Counted from the stretch's first letter, positions 8,203 to 17,177 are shown. The stretch: DNA of 64,000 bases from an uncultured Desulfobacteraceae bacterium (GCA_913060875.1 CAJXSL010000001.1:310001-374000), one strand, 5' to 3'. A program made the numbers and translations. The notes: generated by a model from the letters alone, not told the origin.

Positions 8203-9024
8203 TTAGCGCAAGGCCTCAATAAATTCAAGAATGGCGCGACGGACGCGTCCCGGTGTGTCACGGTGCGGGGCATGGCCGCAGTCCGGGATCAGCAGCGGGC
8301 TCGCCTGCGGACCGATGCCGGCGACGATGGACTGTACCTGGCGTGTGCTGCCGTATGGATCCTCACGCCCCTGGATAATCAGGGCCGGACACTGGATACG
8401 GCCGAGAACGTCCTCAATATTCCAGTCACGAAACCATGGCGACAGCCAGGTATCGGCCCAGGCGAAAAAGAGTTCGCGTGCCTTGGCGCCGTGGTAGCGG
8501 GCCAGGCGCTTTTCCAGATGCCGTTTTTCATAAGCCGCGACCGTATCACGAATGCCCGCCAGGGTAATGTCTTCCACGAACACATGGGCGGCTTCGGTGA
8601 TAATGCCGATAATTTTTTCCGGGCAGGCGGCAGCGGCCAGCAGGGCGATGGAACCACCGTCGCTGTGGCCGATCAGGACAGCCTTTTCGATCTGGTGGCA
8701 TTCCAAAATCCGGGGAAGGGTTTCCCGGGCTTCGACATGCAGATAGTCTTTTCCCCTGGGGCGCGAAGCACCTTGGGACCGCCCGTATCCCGCACGGTCG
8801 TAGCTGACGCCGCAGAGGCCGGTATCCGCAACCACACGGGCAGGAAAATCGTGCCACATCGCCGTGCATCCCAGGCCTTCGTGGAGAAAGACCAGCGATG
8901 GCTGTAACTGCCGTCCGTGCCGGAGGGGTGTCAAGCCCCGATAGAAAAGCCGATGATGCCGGATGGCATACACCCCTTCGTCGGTCTTCAGGACGGCACC
9001 TTTTTTTGATGACAAATCATCCAT
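8203..9024 (-). CDS. Alpha/beta hydrolase
   Basis: A 273-residue alpha/beta-hydrolase-fold protein. The oxyanion-hole strand is SLVFLHEGLGCTAMW. It is followed by YDRAGYGRS, the nucleophile elbow LIGHSDGGSIALLAA (Ser in GHSDG), an acid after the strand CPALIIQGREDPYG, and the catalytic His in LIPDCGHAPHRDTPG. The pattern suits small-ester, lactone or carbon-carbon hydrolases of the menaquinone/meta-cleavage group, but the substrate cannot be told. It is on the same strand as the lipase-like gene, with about 130 bases between them, so the two may share a transcript. The start at 9024 has only a weak ribosome binding site. Confidence 0.88.
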   Translation of the reverse strand: MDDLSSKKGAVLKTDEGVYAIRHHRLFYRGLTPLRHGRQLQPSLVFLHEGLGCTAMWHDFPARVVADTGLCGVSYDRAGYGRSQGASRPRGKDYLHVEARETLPRILECHQIEKAVLIGHSDGGSIALLAAAACPEKIIGIITEAAHVFVEDITLAGIRDTVAAYEKRHLEKRLARYHGAKARELFFAWADTWLSPWFRDWNIEDVLGRIQCPALIIQGREDPYGSTRQVQSIVAGIGPQASPLLIPDCGHAPHRDTPGRVRRAILEFIEALR

Positions 9025-9223
9025 GGCCTGGTGTTTTAGGGCGGAGTGGTTGGGACAATAACCATCATCCTAACAGGGGATGTGCTGTTTGGACAACCTC
9101 CTGGAGCGGTTTTGCAGTTCACGATTGGGCCGTAACGCGACCGTTTCACGAAACTACCGGCGTTCTGACGTTTTATAGGACCGCCATATTTGATTTGACG
9201 GCAATTTATGCTATCCGGAGCGG

Positions 9224-9946
9224 ATGGAATTTTCCTATCACGCCATTGGCATTCTGCATTCATGCTTCAAAGAAAAGTTTGGCATTCCACGACAAGCCGG
9301 CCTGGTCCCGGACGCCCGGGGAACCCTCGAGCTATACCCGCCGTTCAACCGGCGGGAGTATCTGGAAGGCCTGGAAGGTTTTTCCCATCTCTGGCTTCAG
9401 TATGTCTTTCATGCCGCGTCGATGGGCCGGGACAAAAGTACGGTCAGACCCCCGCGGTTGGGCGGCAACCGACGCCTGGGGGTTTTCGGAACCCGCTCCA
9501 ATTTTCGTCCGAACCCCATTGGCCTTTCACTGGTGCGATTGGAGGGCATCGCCCATGAAAACGGTGGGGTGCGCTTGAATTTGGCAGGGATCGACATACT
9601 GGATCAGACCCCGGTACTGGACATCAAGCCCTATGTTCCCTACGCGGATTGCCGGCCGGAGGCCGTCGGCGGTTTTGCCCCGCATCCACCGAAGGCGGTC
9701 TTGCAGGTTCGCTTTGCTCCCCGGGTGCGGGCAACCCTGCAGGGGATGCCTCCGTTGGTGAGACGCCAGTGGGCGCGGCTGCTGGTCCAGGTGCTGCGAC
9801 TCGATCCCCGGCCAGCCTACTATGGGACGCAGGGCAAGAAAAAGAAATTCGGGTTCCAGCTTCTGGACCGGAATGTGCGCTGGCGCATGGCGGGTGCCAC
9901 GGCCACGGTCACCCGTCTGGAAGATCCGCGGTCAAGCGCCCCTTAA
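9224..9946 (+). CDS. trmO: tRNA (t6A37) methyltransferase TrmO, full-length type
   Basis: A 240-residue protein matching E. coli TrmO (YaeB) in length and layout. The N-terminal beta-barrel has YHAIGILHSCFKEKFGIPRQ, the block LEGFSHLWLQYVFH, GVFGTRSNFRPNPIGLS and DQTPVLDIKPYVPYAD. The C-terminal extension (about 160-240) contains DPRPAYY and the terminal FGFQLLDRNVRWRM, as in canonical TrmO. It N6-methylates t6A at position 37 of threonine-accepting tRNA using SAM. CGGAG lies just upstream of ATG 9224. The pepP-like gene follows on the same strand after 68 bases. It is the second member of the family in the window (see 1210-1620). Confidence 0.93.
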   Translation: MEFSYHAIGILHSCFKEKFGIPRQAGLVPDARGTLELYPPFNRREYLEGLEGFSHLWLQYVFHAASMGRDKSTVRPPRLGGNRRLGVFGTRSNFRPNPIGLSLVRLEGIAHENGGVRLNLAGIDILDQTPVLDIKPYVPYADCRPEAVGGFAPHPPKAVLQVRFAPRVRATLQGMPPLVRRQWARLLVQVLRLDPRPAYYGTQGKKKKFGFQLLDRNVRWRMAGATATVTRLEDPRSSAP

Positions 9947-10014
9947 TCCACCGAGCCTGGGACGCGGTCCGGGCGAACGGCTGTTCACGGCCAGCATCCC
10001 TGAAGGAGCAGACC

Positions 10015-11403
10015 ATGTTTGATCAAACTGTATACTGCCGGCGCCGGGCGGTCCTCAAGGATCGACTTCGGAACGGTCTGGTATTGCTTCCCGGGAACTC
10101 ACAGAGCCCGGTCAATTTTGCGGACAACCCTTATCCCTTTCGCCAGGACAGCAGTTTTTTGTATTATTGCGGCCTGAATCAGCCGGACTGTTTCCTGGTC
10201 ATCGATATCGACAACGACCGCGAGACGCTCTACGGAACGGAACCCTCCTTGAACGATATCATCTGGACCGGGCCTGTGCCATCCCTTGGCGAACGGGCGG
10301 CAAGCGCAGGCATTCACGCCACCGATTCATGGAACCATCTGGCGGTTGCTATTCAGGCTGCGGGTGCCGACCGCCGGCCGATCCACTATCTTCCGGCATA
10401 TCGTCCGGATCAACTGCTGATCCTTAGCGGCTTGATGGCGGTTTCCACGGAGCGGATCAACACGGGCGCCTCTTTGGATTTCATCCGGGCTGTCGTGGAC
10501 CAGCGGTCTGTGAAAACGCCCGATGAAATAACGGAGATCGAATTCGCCCTGGGGGTGTCTCGCAATCTTTTCCTGACGGCGATGAAGCATCGGAAGGCGG
10601 AGAACAACGCAGTGAGCCTGGCCGGCCATCTGGAAGGCATTGTCAAGTCTGCCGGCTGTCGGTTCGCTTTCCCGCCCATTCTGACCACCCGGGGTGAGAT
10701 TCTGCATTGTCAACCCGATAACCAACCCTTCCATTCCGGCGCGCTGCTCCTCATGGATATGGGGGCCGAATCGCGCGAAGGCTACGCCTCGGACGTTACC
10801 CGTACGGTTCCGATGGATGGGCATTTCAGCCCGCGGCAACGGGCGATCTATGAGATCGTCCTGGCGGCCCAAAAGGCCGTCATTTCCCAGGCGAAGCCCG
10901 GTATCAGGTTTATGGACCTGCATCTTTTGGCAGCGACCACGATGTGTGAAGGACTCCGTGATATCGGACTGATGAGAGGTGCCGCAGAGGATGCGGTGCA
11001 AGCCGGGGCGCATGCCCTGTTTTTCCCCCATGGTTTGGGCCATATGCTGGGGCTGGACGTCCATGATATGGAATCGCTGGGAGAAGACAATGTGGGGTAT
11101 GATGCGGAAACCACGCGATCCGTTCAGTTCGGACTGGCCGCGTTACGGCTGGCCCGGCGCCTCGAAGCCGATTTCGTGGTCACCGTCGAGCCCGGTATCT
11201 ATTTCATACCGGCGCTTATCGATCAGTGGCGTCAGGAGGGGCGCTGGTCGTCATTTATCGCGTTTGACAAACTGGCACCGTTTCGACGTTTCGGCGGCGT
11301 GCGCATCGAAGATGTGGTTCACATCAAGCCGGAGGGGGGGCGGATTTTGGGGCCGGTGATACCCAAGTCGGTTGCGACGGTGGAGGCGGCCTGTACCGCC
11401 TGA
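10015..11403 (+). CDS. pepP: Xaa-Pro aminopeptidase (aminopeptidase P)
   Basis: A 462-residue M24B metallopeptidase that removes N-terminal residues preceding proline. The N-terminal AMP_N domain (about 1-150) begins MFDQTVYCRRRAVLKDRL. The C-terminal pita-bread domain shows the five metal ligands in order: Asp in LLMDMGAES, Asp in SDVTRTVPMDG, His in HGLGHMLGLDVHD, Glu in VTVEPGIYFIP and Glu in GGVRIEDVVHI. The frame is open further upstream within trmO, but ATG 10015 has AAGGAG 6 bases before it and gives the normal family length. It is probably co-transcribed with trmO. Confidence 0.93.
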   Translation: MFDQTVYCRRRAVLKDRLRNGLVLLPGNSQSPVNFADNPYPFRQDSSFLYYCGLNQPDCFLVIDIDNDRETLYGTEPSLNDIIWTGPVPSLGERAASAGIHATDSWNHLAVAIQAAGADRRPIHYLPAYRPDQLLILSGLMAVSTERINTGASLDFIRAVVDQRSVKTPDEITEIEFALGVSRNLFLTAMKHRKAENNAVSLAGHLEGIVKSAGCRFAFPPILTTRGEILHCQPDNQPFHSGALLLMDMGAESREGYASDVTRTVPMDGHFSPRQRAIYEIVLAAQKAVISQAKPGIRFMDLHLLAATTMCEGLRDIGLMRGAAEDAVQAGAHALFFPHGLGHMLGLDVHDMESLGEDNVGYDAETTRSVQFGLAALRLARRLEADFVVTVEPGIYFIPALIDQWRQEGRWSSFIAFDKLAPFRRFGGVRIEDVVHIKPEGGRILGPVIPKSVATVEAACTA

Positions 11404-11409
11404 CCATTG

Positions 11410-11706
11410 TCAGGTCTTGTTGTTGCCAGGCGGAGAGGACGCTGTCCTATGCTCCGGGAAAATACGTTCAAAGGGAACCGCGGCGATTTTTTTCAGGCAG
11501 TCGTCCAGGGCTTCCGCTTCGGATGGGCCCGTCCCCTGATAGTCCTGCCGTGCGATGATGTTGATCAGGTTGGGTACCGCCACAAAAGGTGCGGCCAGGG
11601 CACCTTGCAGTCTTTCGTGGACATCGATGTAAAGCATTCGGCCGTCACGAATGAGGTTATACCGGGTCACGCGCGTCAAGATATCGTTGTCATTGAGATT
11701 CGTCAT
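11410..11706 (-). CDS. Small hypothetical protein
   Basis: A 98-residue protein of unrecognised family, beginning MTNLNDNDILTRVTRYNLIR. The middle is a beta-rich stretch (GRMLYIDVHERLQGALAAPFVAVPNLINIIAR), followed by an acidic helix (SEAEALDDCLKKI). No signal peptide, membrane segment or metal motif is seen. A modest AGGATGG precedes the ATG. It ends 6 bases from the stop of the convergent aminopeptidase gene, and the tight fit supports it as a real gene. No function is assigned. Confidence 0.55.
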   Translation of the reverse strand: MTNLNDNDILTRVTRYNLIRDGRMLYIDVHERLQGALAAPFVAVPNLINIIARQDYQGTGPSEAEALDDCLKKIAAVPFERIFPEHRTASSPPGNNKT

Positions 11707-11949
11707 GAATCCATCCTGTTGTGTTCCCTATCCGTCCCGGCAGGGCCGGTGTCTAAGGGGGGGCAGCCCCGCGTCATCAGGAGCGGGTTTGCGATGTTAA
11801 TGTGCGCTGCGGCAGTTGGAGAATGTCGCGGGCGCTTGTAATCGGAACGGGATAATCGGCCGACAGCTGTATCCGGTGGTGGTGGATGAACCGTCACGGG
11901 TATCCATGCCTGGGGCGTCAGGGGCAAATCATTTGCCGGCGAGCAGGCC

Positions 11950-12318
11950 TCATCGACGGGGAACCGGTACCGCTTTGCGGATAAATTGTACGGCAATACC
12001 GCCATCGTCAAACCAGACGACCTTGCCATAGCGCTTCACATCCCGATCATCATCGCCAAACGGACCGGCCACCACCACTTCCTGGCCGACGACAAAACGC
12101 TCGCGTGTCTGGACATAGATGCCGCCCTCGCTGACATTTTTTATCGTACCTTGGAAAAGTTCGCGATTGGCGGAGAAATGGGTGTCTTCCGAGCAAGGTT
12201 CGCGGGCAAATACGCGGGCTTCCTTGTTGTTCATTTTTCGGAAGCCCCTTTCAAAAAGTTCGTCGGCCCCGGAGGTATTGGCCGTTGCCGGGTGAGAGGG
12301 GGTCTTGTGTCGTTTCAT
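11950..12318 (-). CDS. Single-domain PilZ protein
   Basis: A 122-residue PilZ protein predicted to bind c-di-GMP. The motif pair is complete: RVFAR at 35-39 (RxxxR) and NVSEGG at 61-66 (NxSxxG), followed by the strand GIYVQT and the closing KVVWFDDGGIAVQFI. Residues 1-28 are a polar, probably disordered leader. An internal ATG at codon 29 is an alternative start that would still keep the whole domain. A good sigma-70-like promoter lies at 12394-12422, giving a leader of roughly 70 bases. Unlike the PilZ protein at 3825-4457, this one keeps the canonical serine. Confidence 0.85.
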   Translation of the reverse strand: MKRHKTPSHPATANTSGADELFERGFRKMNNKEARVFAREPCSEDTHFSANRELFQGTIKNVSEGGIYVQTRERFVVGQEVVVAGPFGDDDRDVKRYGKVVWFDDGGIAVQFIRKAVPVPRR

Positions 12319-12393
12319 TTTATTGTTCCAGGTGCTATCGCAACATGTTTGTCAACAGGAGGATAGCTTGTGCTACTAGAAATGATTATCGAT

Positions 12394-12422
12394 AACATAC
12401 TGATTCAATGAGTCATTGTCAA
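12394..12422 (-). promoter_or_regulatory. Sigma-70-like promoter for the PilZ gene
   Basis: On the minus strand a perfect TTGACA -35 box (12422-12417) is separated by exactly 17 bases from TATGTT (12399-12394), a 4/6 match to the -10 consensus. It points at the PilZ gene starting at 12318. The spacer contains a near-palindromic ATGACTCATTGAATCA that could be an operator. The region is clearly more AT-rich than the genes around it. Confidence 0.55.
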
Positions 12423-12593
12423 TACGATTATGGGCGTTGAGATTTCTCCCGGCGGTAAGTTTGAGTTGTCATTTAGTATTTGCTTTGATATCCTTATTTA
12501 ATTAATCTAATGACTTCTGAATGTGGCGACCATGTTATCGAAACATTGGCATCCACAGAACGCTGACCGGCAGATTGATCCGCTGATTCGAAA

Positions 12594-14525
12594 ATGAACG
12601 CAACACCACCTTTGAAATATGGAAAATACTGGCTCACAGATCGCATCGCGGTCGGGGGGATGGCCGAGCTTTACCGGGGCAAGATTTCCGGCGAGGAAGG
12701 TTTCGAAAAGGCCGTGGCGGTCAAGAAAATTCTGCCGCACCTGTCGGACGAGAAGGACGCGGTCAGCTATTTTATTGACGAAGCGCGGCTGGCGGCTTTG
12801 TTGCAGCATCCCAACATTGTGCAAATCTACGATTTCGGGCGATTGGAAGACTCTTATTTCATCGCCATGGAATATCTTTTCGGCAAGGATCTCAAGACCG
12901 TTCTGCATTCCGCCACACAGCGGGGATTGCCCCTCAGCCTTGAAAATGTGCTCCATATTGCCGCCGGTGTCTGTGCCGGTCTTGATTATGCTCACAAAAT
13001 GAAGGACCTGCAGGGGCGGTTACTTAATATCATTCATCGTGACGTCAGCCCCCAGAACATATTCCTGACCTATGACGGTCAGGTCAAAATTATCGATTTC
13101 GGGATTGCCAAGGCGGCCAGTCGCATTACGAATACCCGCTCCGGTGTGATCAAAGGCAAAGTGGCTTACATGTCGCCGGAGCAGGCGGAAGGCCATGAGG
13201 TCGATCACCGCGCAGATATTTTTTCCGTCGGGATACTGCTTTATGAAATGGTGACGGGCCGCTTCATGTACGAGGGCGATGCCATGGATATCCTATCCCA
13301 GGCACGCGAGGCACGGTTTACAAGGGCGGAACGCGTGGTGCGGGATTTGCCCGAATGCCTGGTGGTCGTGTTGGACATGGCCCTGGCCAAACACCCTGAA
13401 GACCGTTATGACTCCTGCGGTGAAATGCTTTCCGACCTGGAAGACTGCATTTATCACCTGAATTTTCGTCCCAATGGCCAGAAACTTTCTCAGTTCATGA
13501 AGGGCCTTTTCGATAATGAACTGAAGACCGAGGAGGCTTCCATGGCCTGGGCCCTGCGGCGGGTCGAACCGATGCCCTCGGTCAGCCCCAGCGAACCGCA
13601 AACCGATCCGGGGTATCAGGAAACCATGATCCTGACCCCGGAAGCCATGGCGGCCGCGGAGGGGGGCAAGAAGAGACGCTGGATTTGGCCGGTGCTGTTG
13701 GTGGTTCTTGCGGTGCTGGCCGCGGGTGTGTTCTATTTTAGCCAGCCCCGGTCCAAAGATGAACCGGTTGTCGTCCGGGTGCCGATCCCGTCGGAGGCCA
13801 GCGGGGAGGGGACGGCCGGAACGGCTGCCCTAACGGAAGGGCAGGCGGCATCTTCTTCGACGCCGGTCTCCGATCCCCAGGTGATCCAGTGGCTGCATGA
13901 TGCCCGCGAAAATTTGGAATCCTGGAATTTAACCGCTCCTGAAGGCAACAATGCGCACTTTTTTTACCTGGAAGTTCTCAAACGCGATCCCGACAATCGC
14001 GATGCCCGGCAAGGTATGCATGATATTGCCGAGCGCTATGCCCAACTGGCCGAACGAGAGCTGAAGCGATCGCGCCACCAGAAGGCGCTGGACTTTGTCG
14101 CTACGGGCCTGTCGGTGGATGCCGACAACCGCCGCTTGTGGTCCCTCAAGGCAAAGATTAACCGCCAGGCCGAAGCGCAGCGCCAGCGGAAAATCCAACG
14201 GCTTCTGGTGGAGGCCAACGACTGCTTGAACGCCTATAAGCTGACCAAGCCGAAAGAGGATAGCGCCCTGCACTATTACCGTGAAGTGGAAAAGCTGGAT
14301 CCGGGCAACAAAGAAGCCCGCCGTGGAAGGGAAAAAATCGCCGACCGTTATGCCGTTCTGGCCGAGAAGGAGATGAACGGCTTCGATTATGACAGCGCCC
14401 GCCGCTATATCACCACCGGTCTGGATGTGGATCCGGACAACAAACGCCTGCTGGTATTGAAAACGGAAGTCAATAAACGTTTTGACCAGCGGGTGATGCG
14501 CAGCATCAAAAATCTTTTCGATTAA
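12594..14525 (+). CDS. Membrane-anchored Ser/Thr protein kinase with C-terminal TPR-like repeats
   Basis: A 643-residue Hanks-type kinase. The catalytic domain (about 8-285) has the glycine loop IAVGGMAELYRGK, the VAIK-like lysine in AVAVKKIL, the catalytic loop IIHRDVSPQNIFL, DFG in IIDFGIAKA and YMSPEQAEG. After a linker, a basic KKRR precedes one hydrophobic segment at about 360-380 (WPVLLVVLAVLAAGVFYF). This places the kinase in the cytosol and the C-terminus outside. The external part has two repeats of about 120 residues, each with the pattern HYYxEVLKxDPDN followed by an ERYAxLAExE helix and FxxAxxYxxxGLxVDxDN. These are TPR-like and probably bind protein or envelope ligands. The architecture resembles myxobacterial and deltaproteobacterial receptor kinases. 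Confidence 0.92.
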   Translation: MNATPPLKYGKYWLTDRIAVGGMAELYRGKISGEEGFEKAVAVKKILPHLSDEKDAVSYFIDEARLAALLQHPNIVQIYDFGRLEDSYFIAMEYLFGKDLKTVLHSATQRGLPLSLENVLHIAAGVCAGLDYAHKMKDLQGRLLNIIHRDVSPQNIFLTYDGQVKIIDFGIAKAASRITNTRSGVIKGKVAYMSPEQAEGHEVDHRADIFSVGILLYEMVTGRFMYEGDAMDILSQAREARFTRAERVVRDLPECLVVVLDMALAKHPEDRYDSCGEMLSDLEDCIYHLNFRPNGQKLSQFMKGLFDNELKTEEASMAWALRRVEPMPSVSPSEPQTDPGYQETMILTPEAMAAAEGGKKRRWIWPVLLVVLAVLAAGVFYFSQPRSKDEPVVVRVPIPSEASGEGTAGTAALTEGQAASSSTPVSDPQVIQWLHDARENLESWNLTAPEGNNAHFFYLEVLKRDPDNRDARQGMHDIAERYAQLAERELKRSRHQKALDFVATGLSVDADNRRLWSLKAKINRQAEAQRQRKIQRLLVEANDCLNAYKLTKPKEDSALHYYREVEKLDPGNKEARRGREKIADRYAVLAEKEMNGFDYDSARRYITTGLDVDPDNKRLLVLKTEVNKRFDQRVMRSIKNLFD

Positions 14526-14530
14526 AAAAA

Positions 14531-14558
14531 GGAAGGGCCGCCTGAAGGCCACCCTTCC
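14531..14558. terminator. Bidirectional terminator between kinase and aldehyde oxidoreductase genes
   Basis: The stem pairs GGAAGGG with CCCTTCC, followed by a 2x2 internal loop and three more pairs around a TGAA loop. On the minus strand it is followed by seven T residues, which suits the aldehyde oxidoreductase gene ending at 14588. On the plus strand only TTT follows, so it should work less well for the kinase gene ending at 14525. Confidence 0.8.
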
Positions 14559-14587
14559 TTTGCTATGATGCTGCTTCCCTCCTGAAG

Positions 14588-16324
14588 CTACCAGTTGAAG
14601 ACGGTGTCCAACTCCTCATCGCTGATATCAAACGTGACGTTGTGAGGGGCAATGGCCTCCCGCTGCATGAATTTAGGCAGCCGGTCGTGTTCTTTGGTGA
14701 AGCCGGCTTTCTTATTGAAATCGCGCTCCATGCTGAGGATCTTTTTGCCCAGGGCGACGACATCGTCGCCGGTGAGGTTGAAGTCGTACATACCGTTGAT
14801 GGAGTCAACCATGGCGTTGAATGTTTCTTCCTGGTCGAGAATGGCAAAGGCAATAAACAGGCAGTATCCCGCGGCGTCGATCGCTGCTGTGGCAATCTGC
14901 AGGTTGCGGGACAACTCGACCTGGCCTTTGGTGCTCAGGGGATCCACATCGCCGCCGACTTTGAGAATGTTGGTGGCGATAGCGTAGCCGGCCGTGTGGT
15001 CGGCACCCATGGGCGTGGTGGCATAGGTCACGCCAATGCCTTTGACGGCACGGGGGTCATAGGCCGGCATGGCCTGCCCTTTGACCACCGGTGCACGTTC
15101 GATACCGAGGGCTTTAGCGGTGAGGGCGGCTCCTCCTCCCAGGATGCGGCCCAGGGGTGTTCCCTGGCCGACTTCTTCCACCAGTTTGATGGCGCCCTCG
15201 GCGTCACCGAAGTTGCACAGGCCGGCTTCCATGGCGACACCGATGGTGGCGCCCATTTCGATGGTGTCCAGGCCGATGTTGTCATCCAGGAAATCCAGCC
15301 GGGCGATGGCGTCCGGGTCGCAGATACCGCAGTTGCCGCCGTGGGCCCAGACGGTTTCATATTCCGGTTGTTTGGTAACGTAATTGCCGTCCTTGTCCAC
15401 GTAAATGCCCGAGCAGCGGATGGCGCAGCCCACATGGCAGCCATGGGTGGGGTTGCCGCCGCGCTTGGTTTCCAACTCGGCGATGGCTTCGCCGCTGATC
15501 TTGGCGGCATCGTCATACTGGCCCTGTTTGAAATTGTAGGTGGGGTAGGCACCGGCCTCGTTGATGACATTGGTCAGGACATTCGTACCGTAGGCCGGCA
15601 GACCTTCACCGGTGACGGCGTGACTGCGCAGGCCCTGGGTGAAGGTTTTGTTGGCGGCCTTGAATTTCTCGGGATTTTTGGGCGGGCGCATCTTGGTGCC
15701 GGCATCGTCGATGATGATCGCCTTGATGCCCTTGGTACCCATTACGGCGCCAACGCCGCCGCGGCCGGCATGCCGTGACGGGCGCATTTCGCGGTCGGTA
15801 ATCGCCACAGTGGCCGCTGCCATTTTCATTTCTCCGGCCGGCCCAATGGACATGACGGCGACTTTTTCGCCGTAGACGGGTTTGATTTTTTCGATGAGGT
15901 CGTAATTTTTCAACCCCTTGTATTCCGCGGCATCGCTGATCTGGACTCCCTCCTTGTTGATCAGGACCTTATGGCAGGCATCATCGGGCGCGGCGCCCTC
16001 GATGATGATGGCGGCGTAGCCCAACCGTGCCAGGACCTGGCCCGCCTGGCCGCCGGCATTGGCTTCCTTGATACCGCCCGTCAGCGGACTCTTGCACCCC
16101 ACCGATATGCGTCCCGAGGTCGACGCGGCCGAGCCGGTCATCAGACCGGGGGCAATGACCAGTTTGTTTTCCGGTCCGAGGGGATGGCAGTCGGCGGGGA
16201 CTTCCTTCCAGATCACCATGGACGTCATGCCGCGTCCACCCATACCTTCATACTCACCCAACGGGGTTACGGCAGCTTTGGGGCCGCCCTCCGCACCGAC
16301 GTCAATTCTCAAAATTTTGTCCAT
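14588..16324 (-). CDS. aor: Aldehyde:ferredoxin oxidoreductase (tungsten/molybdopterin)
   Basis: A 578-residue AOR-family enzyme, expected to oxidise aldehydes to acids (or reduce acids) with ferredoxin, using a bis-pterin tungsten cofactor and a 4Fe-4S cluster in the cytosol. The AOR_N domain has MGGRGMTSMVIWKEV, the GRISVGCKSPLTGGIKEANAGG pterin-binding region, and GRGGVGAVMGTKG. Cluster ligands appear as CHVGCAIRC (Cys spacing CX3CX3C) with a late Cys in DAAGYCLFIAFA. The CX3CX3C spacing differs from the CX2CX3C of the archaeal prototype, and I associate it with a bacterial branch. GGAGACTGAG precedes the ATG. It shares its strand with the unknown gene at 16647-17177. Confidence 0.92.
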   Translation of the reverse strand: MDKILRIDVGAEGGPKAAVTPLGEYEGMGGRGMTSMVIWKEVPADCHPLGPENKLVIAPGLMTGSAASTSGRISVGCKSPLTGGIKEANAGGQAGQVLARLGYAAIIIEGAAPDDACHKVLINKEGVQISDAAEYKGLKNYDLIEKIKPVYGEKVAVMSIGPAGEMKMAAATVAITDREMRPSRHAGRGGVGAVMGTKGIKAIIIDDAGTKMRPPKNPEKFKAANKTFTQGLRSHAVTGEGLPAYGTNVLTNVINEAGAYPTYNFKQGQYDDAAKISGEAIAELETKRGGNPTHGCHVGCAIRCSGIYVDKDGNYVTKQPEYETVWAHGGNCGICDPDAIARLDFLDDNIGLDTIEMGATIGVAMEAGLCNFGDAEGAIKLVEEVGQGTPLGRILGGGAALTAKALGIERAPVVKGQAMPAYDPRAVKGIGVTYATTPMGADHTAGYAIATNILKVGGDVDPLSTKGQVELSRNLQIATAAIDAAGYCLFIAFAILDQEETFNAMVDSINGMYDFNLTGDDVVALGKKILSMERDFNKKAGFTKEHDRLPKFMQREAIAPHNVTFDISDEELDTVFNW

Positions 16325-16646
16325 TACTCTCAGTCTCCTTTTTTGTTGATGATATTGCGAAGAATTTTTTTGTTTATATGGTGCCGCATCTACACGGTTG
16401 GTTTGCCTGGTGTTTGTTATGGTTCGTATGGGTCAGAATGTGGGATAATCGGTCAGTGGTATTGATTGATTCTTACCTATGCTGTGTATAAAGGGCCTGT
16501 AATAACAGTTGGGCCGGTGCTTGCTCGTTGCTATCTGCTTGGAATTACATATAAAATACGGTTGGCGGTGTCAACCGATTCTTGGTGCTGCCGATGGTAT
16601 GAACGGGTGGTGGTTCAAGGGATAGGGAGGAGATGCAACCCGTCCA
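16325..16646 (-). promoter_or_regulatory. AT-richer upstream region of the aldehyde oxidoreductase gene
   Basis: This 322-base stretch has no credible gene. On the minus strand a perfect TTGACA (16574-16569) is followed, after a long spacer of about 19 bases, by TGTAAT, so a promoter here is plausible but not ideal. It would leave a leader of about 220 bases before the ATG at 16324, long enough for a structured element. I could not recognise a defined riboswitch. Confidence 0.35.
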
Positions 16647-17177
16647 TTATGGGGCCGGGGATGGACTGGAGGCCATGACGACCTGAATTTCACGGGCCGT
16701 TGATTTTTCAATATCCGGATGGCCGGGAAACAACGCGGTCAGGCGGGGGCGGGGGACCCAGATGCCCCCGGCGAGAAAAAGGGGGCCCAGTTCATCGATG
16801 AGCAGGTTGAACAGCTTCAGGGTGATCCGGCCGTGGCTGCTTGCGTGGGGCTCTTCGGTCGGGCGGTAGGAAATATCGCTTCGAAACGCTGCAAGGATAC
16901 CACCGCGGCGCATGGTGGCGCCGATCAACCCCGGCATGGCGCCTGACAGCGCCAGTACCGCGCCGTCATCCACGATGGAAACCGCCAGGTCATCCACGGG
17001 TTGACCGTTTAAAAACAGCGTGCTGATGCGACCCATGACATAGTCGCGATCGATTTGCCACTGATGGCAGAGCAGATCTTCGAGGCTGGTGCCGGTCTGA
17101 ACGGATATGCCCACGCCTTGCTGGAAGAGTTCGCGAAATGCGGACAGGGCGTTTGGGGGGGCATGGAATATCGTCAT
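16647..17177 (-). CDS. Unknown protein encoded upstream of the aldehyde oxidoreductase
   Basis: A 176-residue protein not assigned to a family. A segment of about 60 residues in the middle (IDRDYVMGRISTLFLNGQPVDDL, then SIVDDGAVLALSGAMPGLIGATMRRGG) has glycine-rich turns and alternating beta strands that recall small beta-grasp or sulfur-carrier-like folds. No C-terminal GG tail is present, so it is not a normal MoaD/ThiS. The protein ends in a low-complexity SSPSPAP. GGAGATCTCCC precedes the ATG. It lies 322 bases upstream of the aldehyde oxidoreductase gene on the same strand, which hints at a role in cofactor or enzyme maturation, but this is guesswork. Confidence 0.6.
   Translation of the reverse strand: MTIFHAPPNALSAFRELFQQGVGISVQTGTSLEDLLCHQWQIDRDYVMGRISTLFLNGQPVDDLAVSIVDDGAVLALSGAMPGLIGATMRRGGILAAFRSDISYRPTEEPHASSHGRITLKLFNLLIDELGPLFLAGGIWVPRPRLTALFPGHPDIEKSTAREIQVVMASSPSPAP

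Noticed and set aside
11703-12029. 108-codon minus-strand frame overlapping the PilZ gene
   Set aside because: Pro/Arg-rich composition, overlap with a well-supported PilZ gene in another frame, no ribosome binding site.
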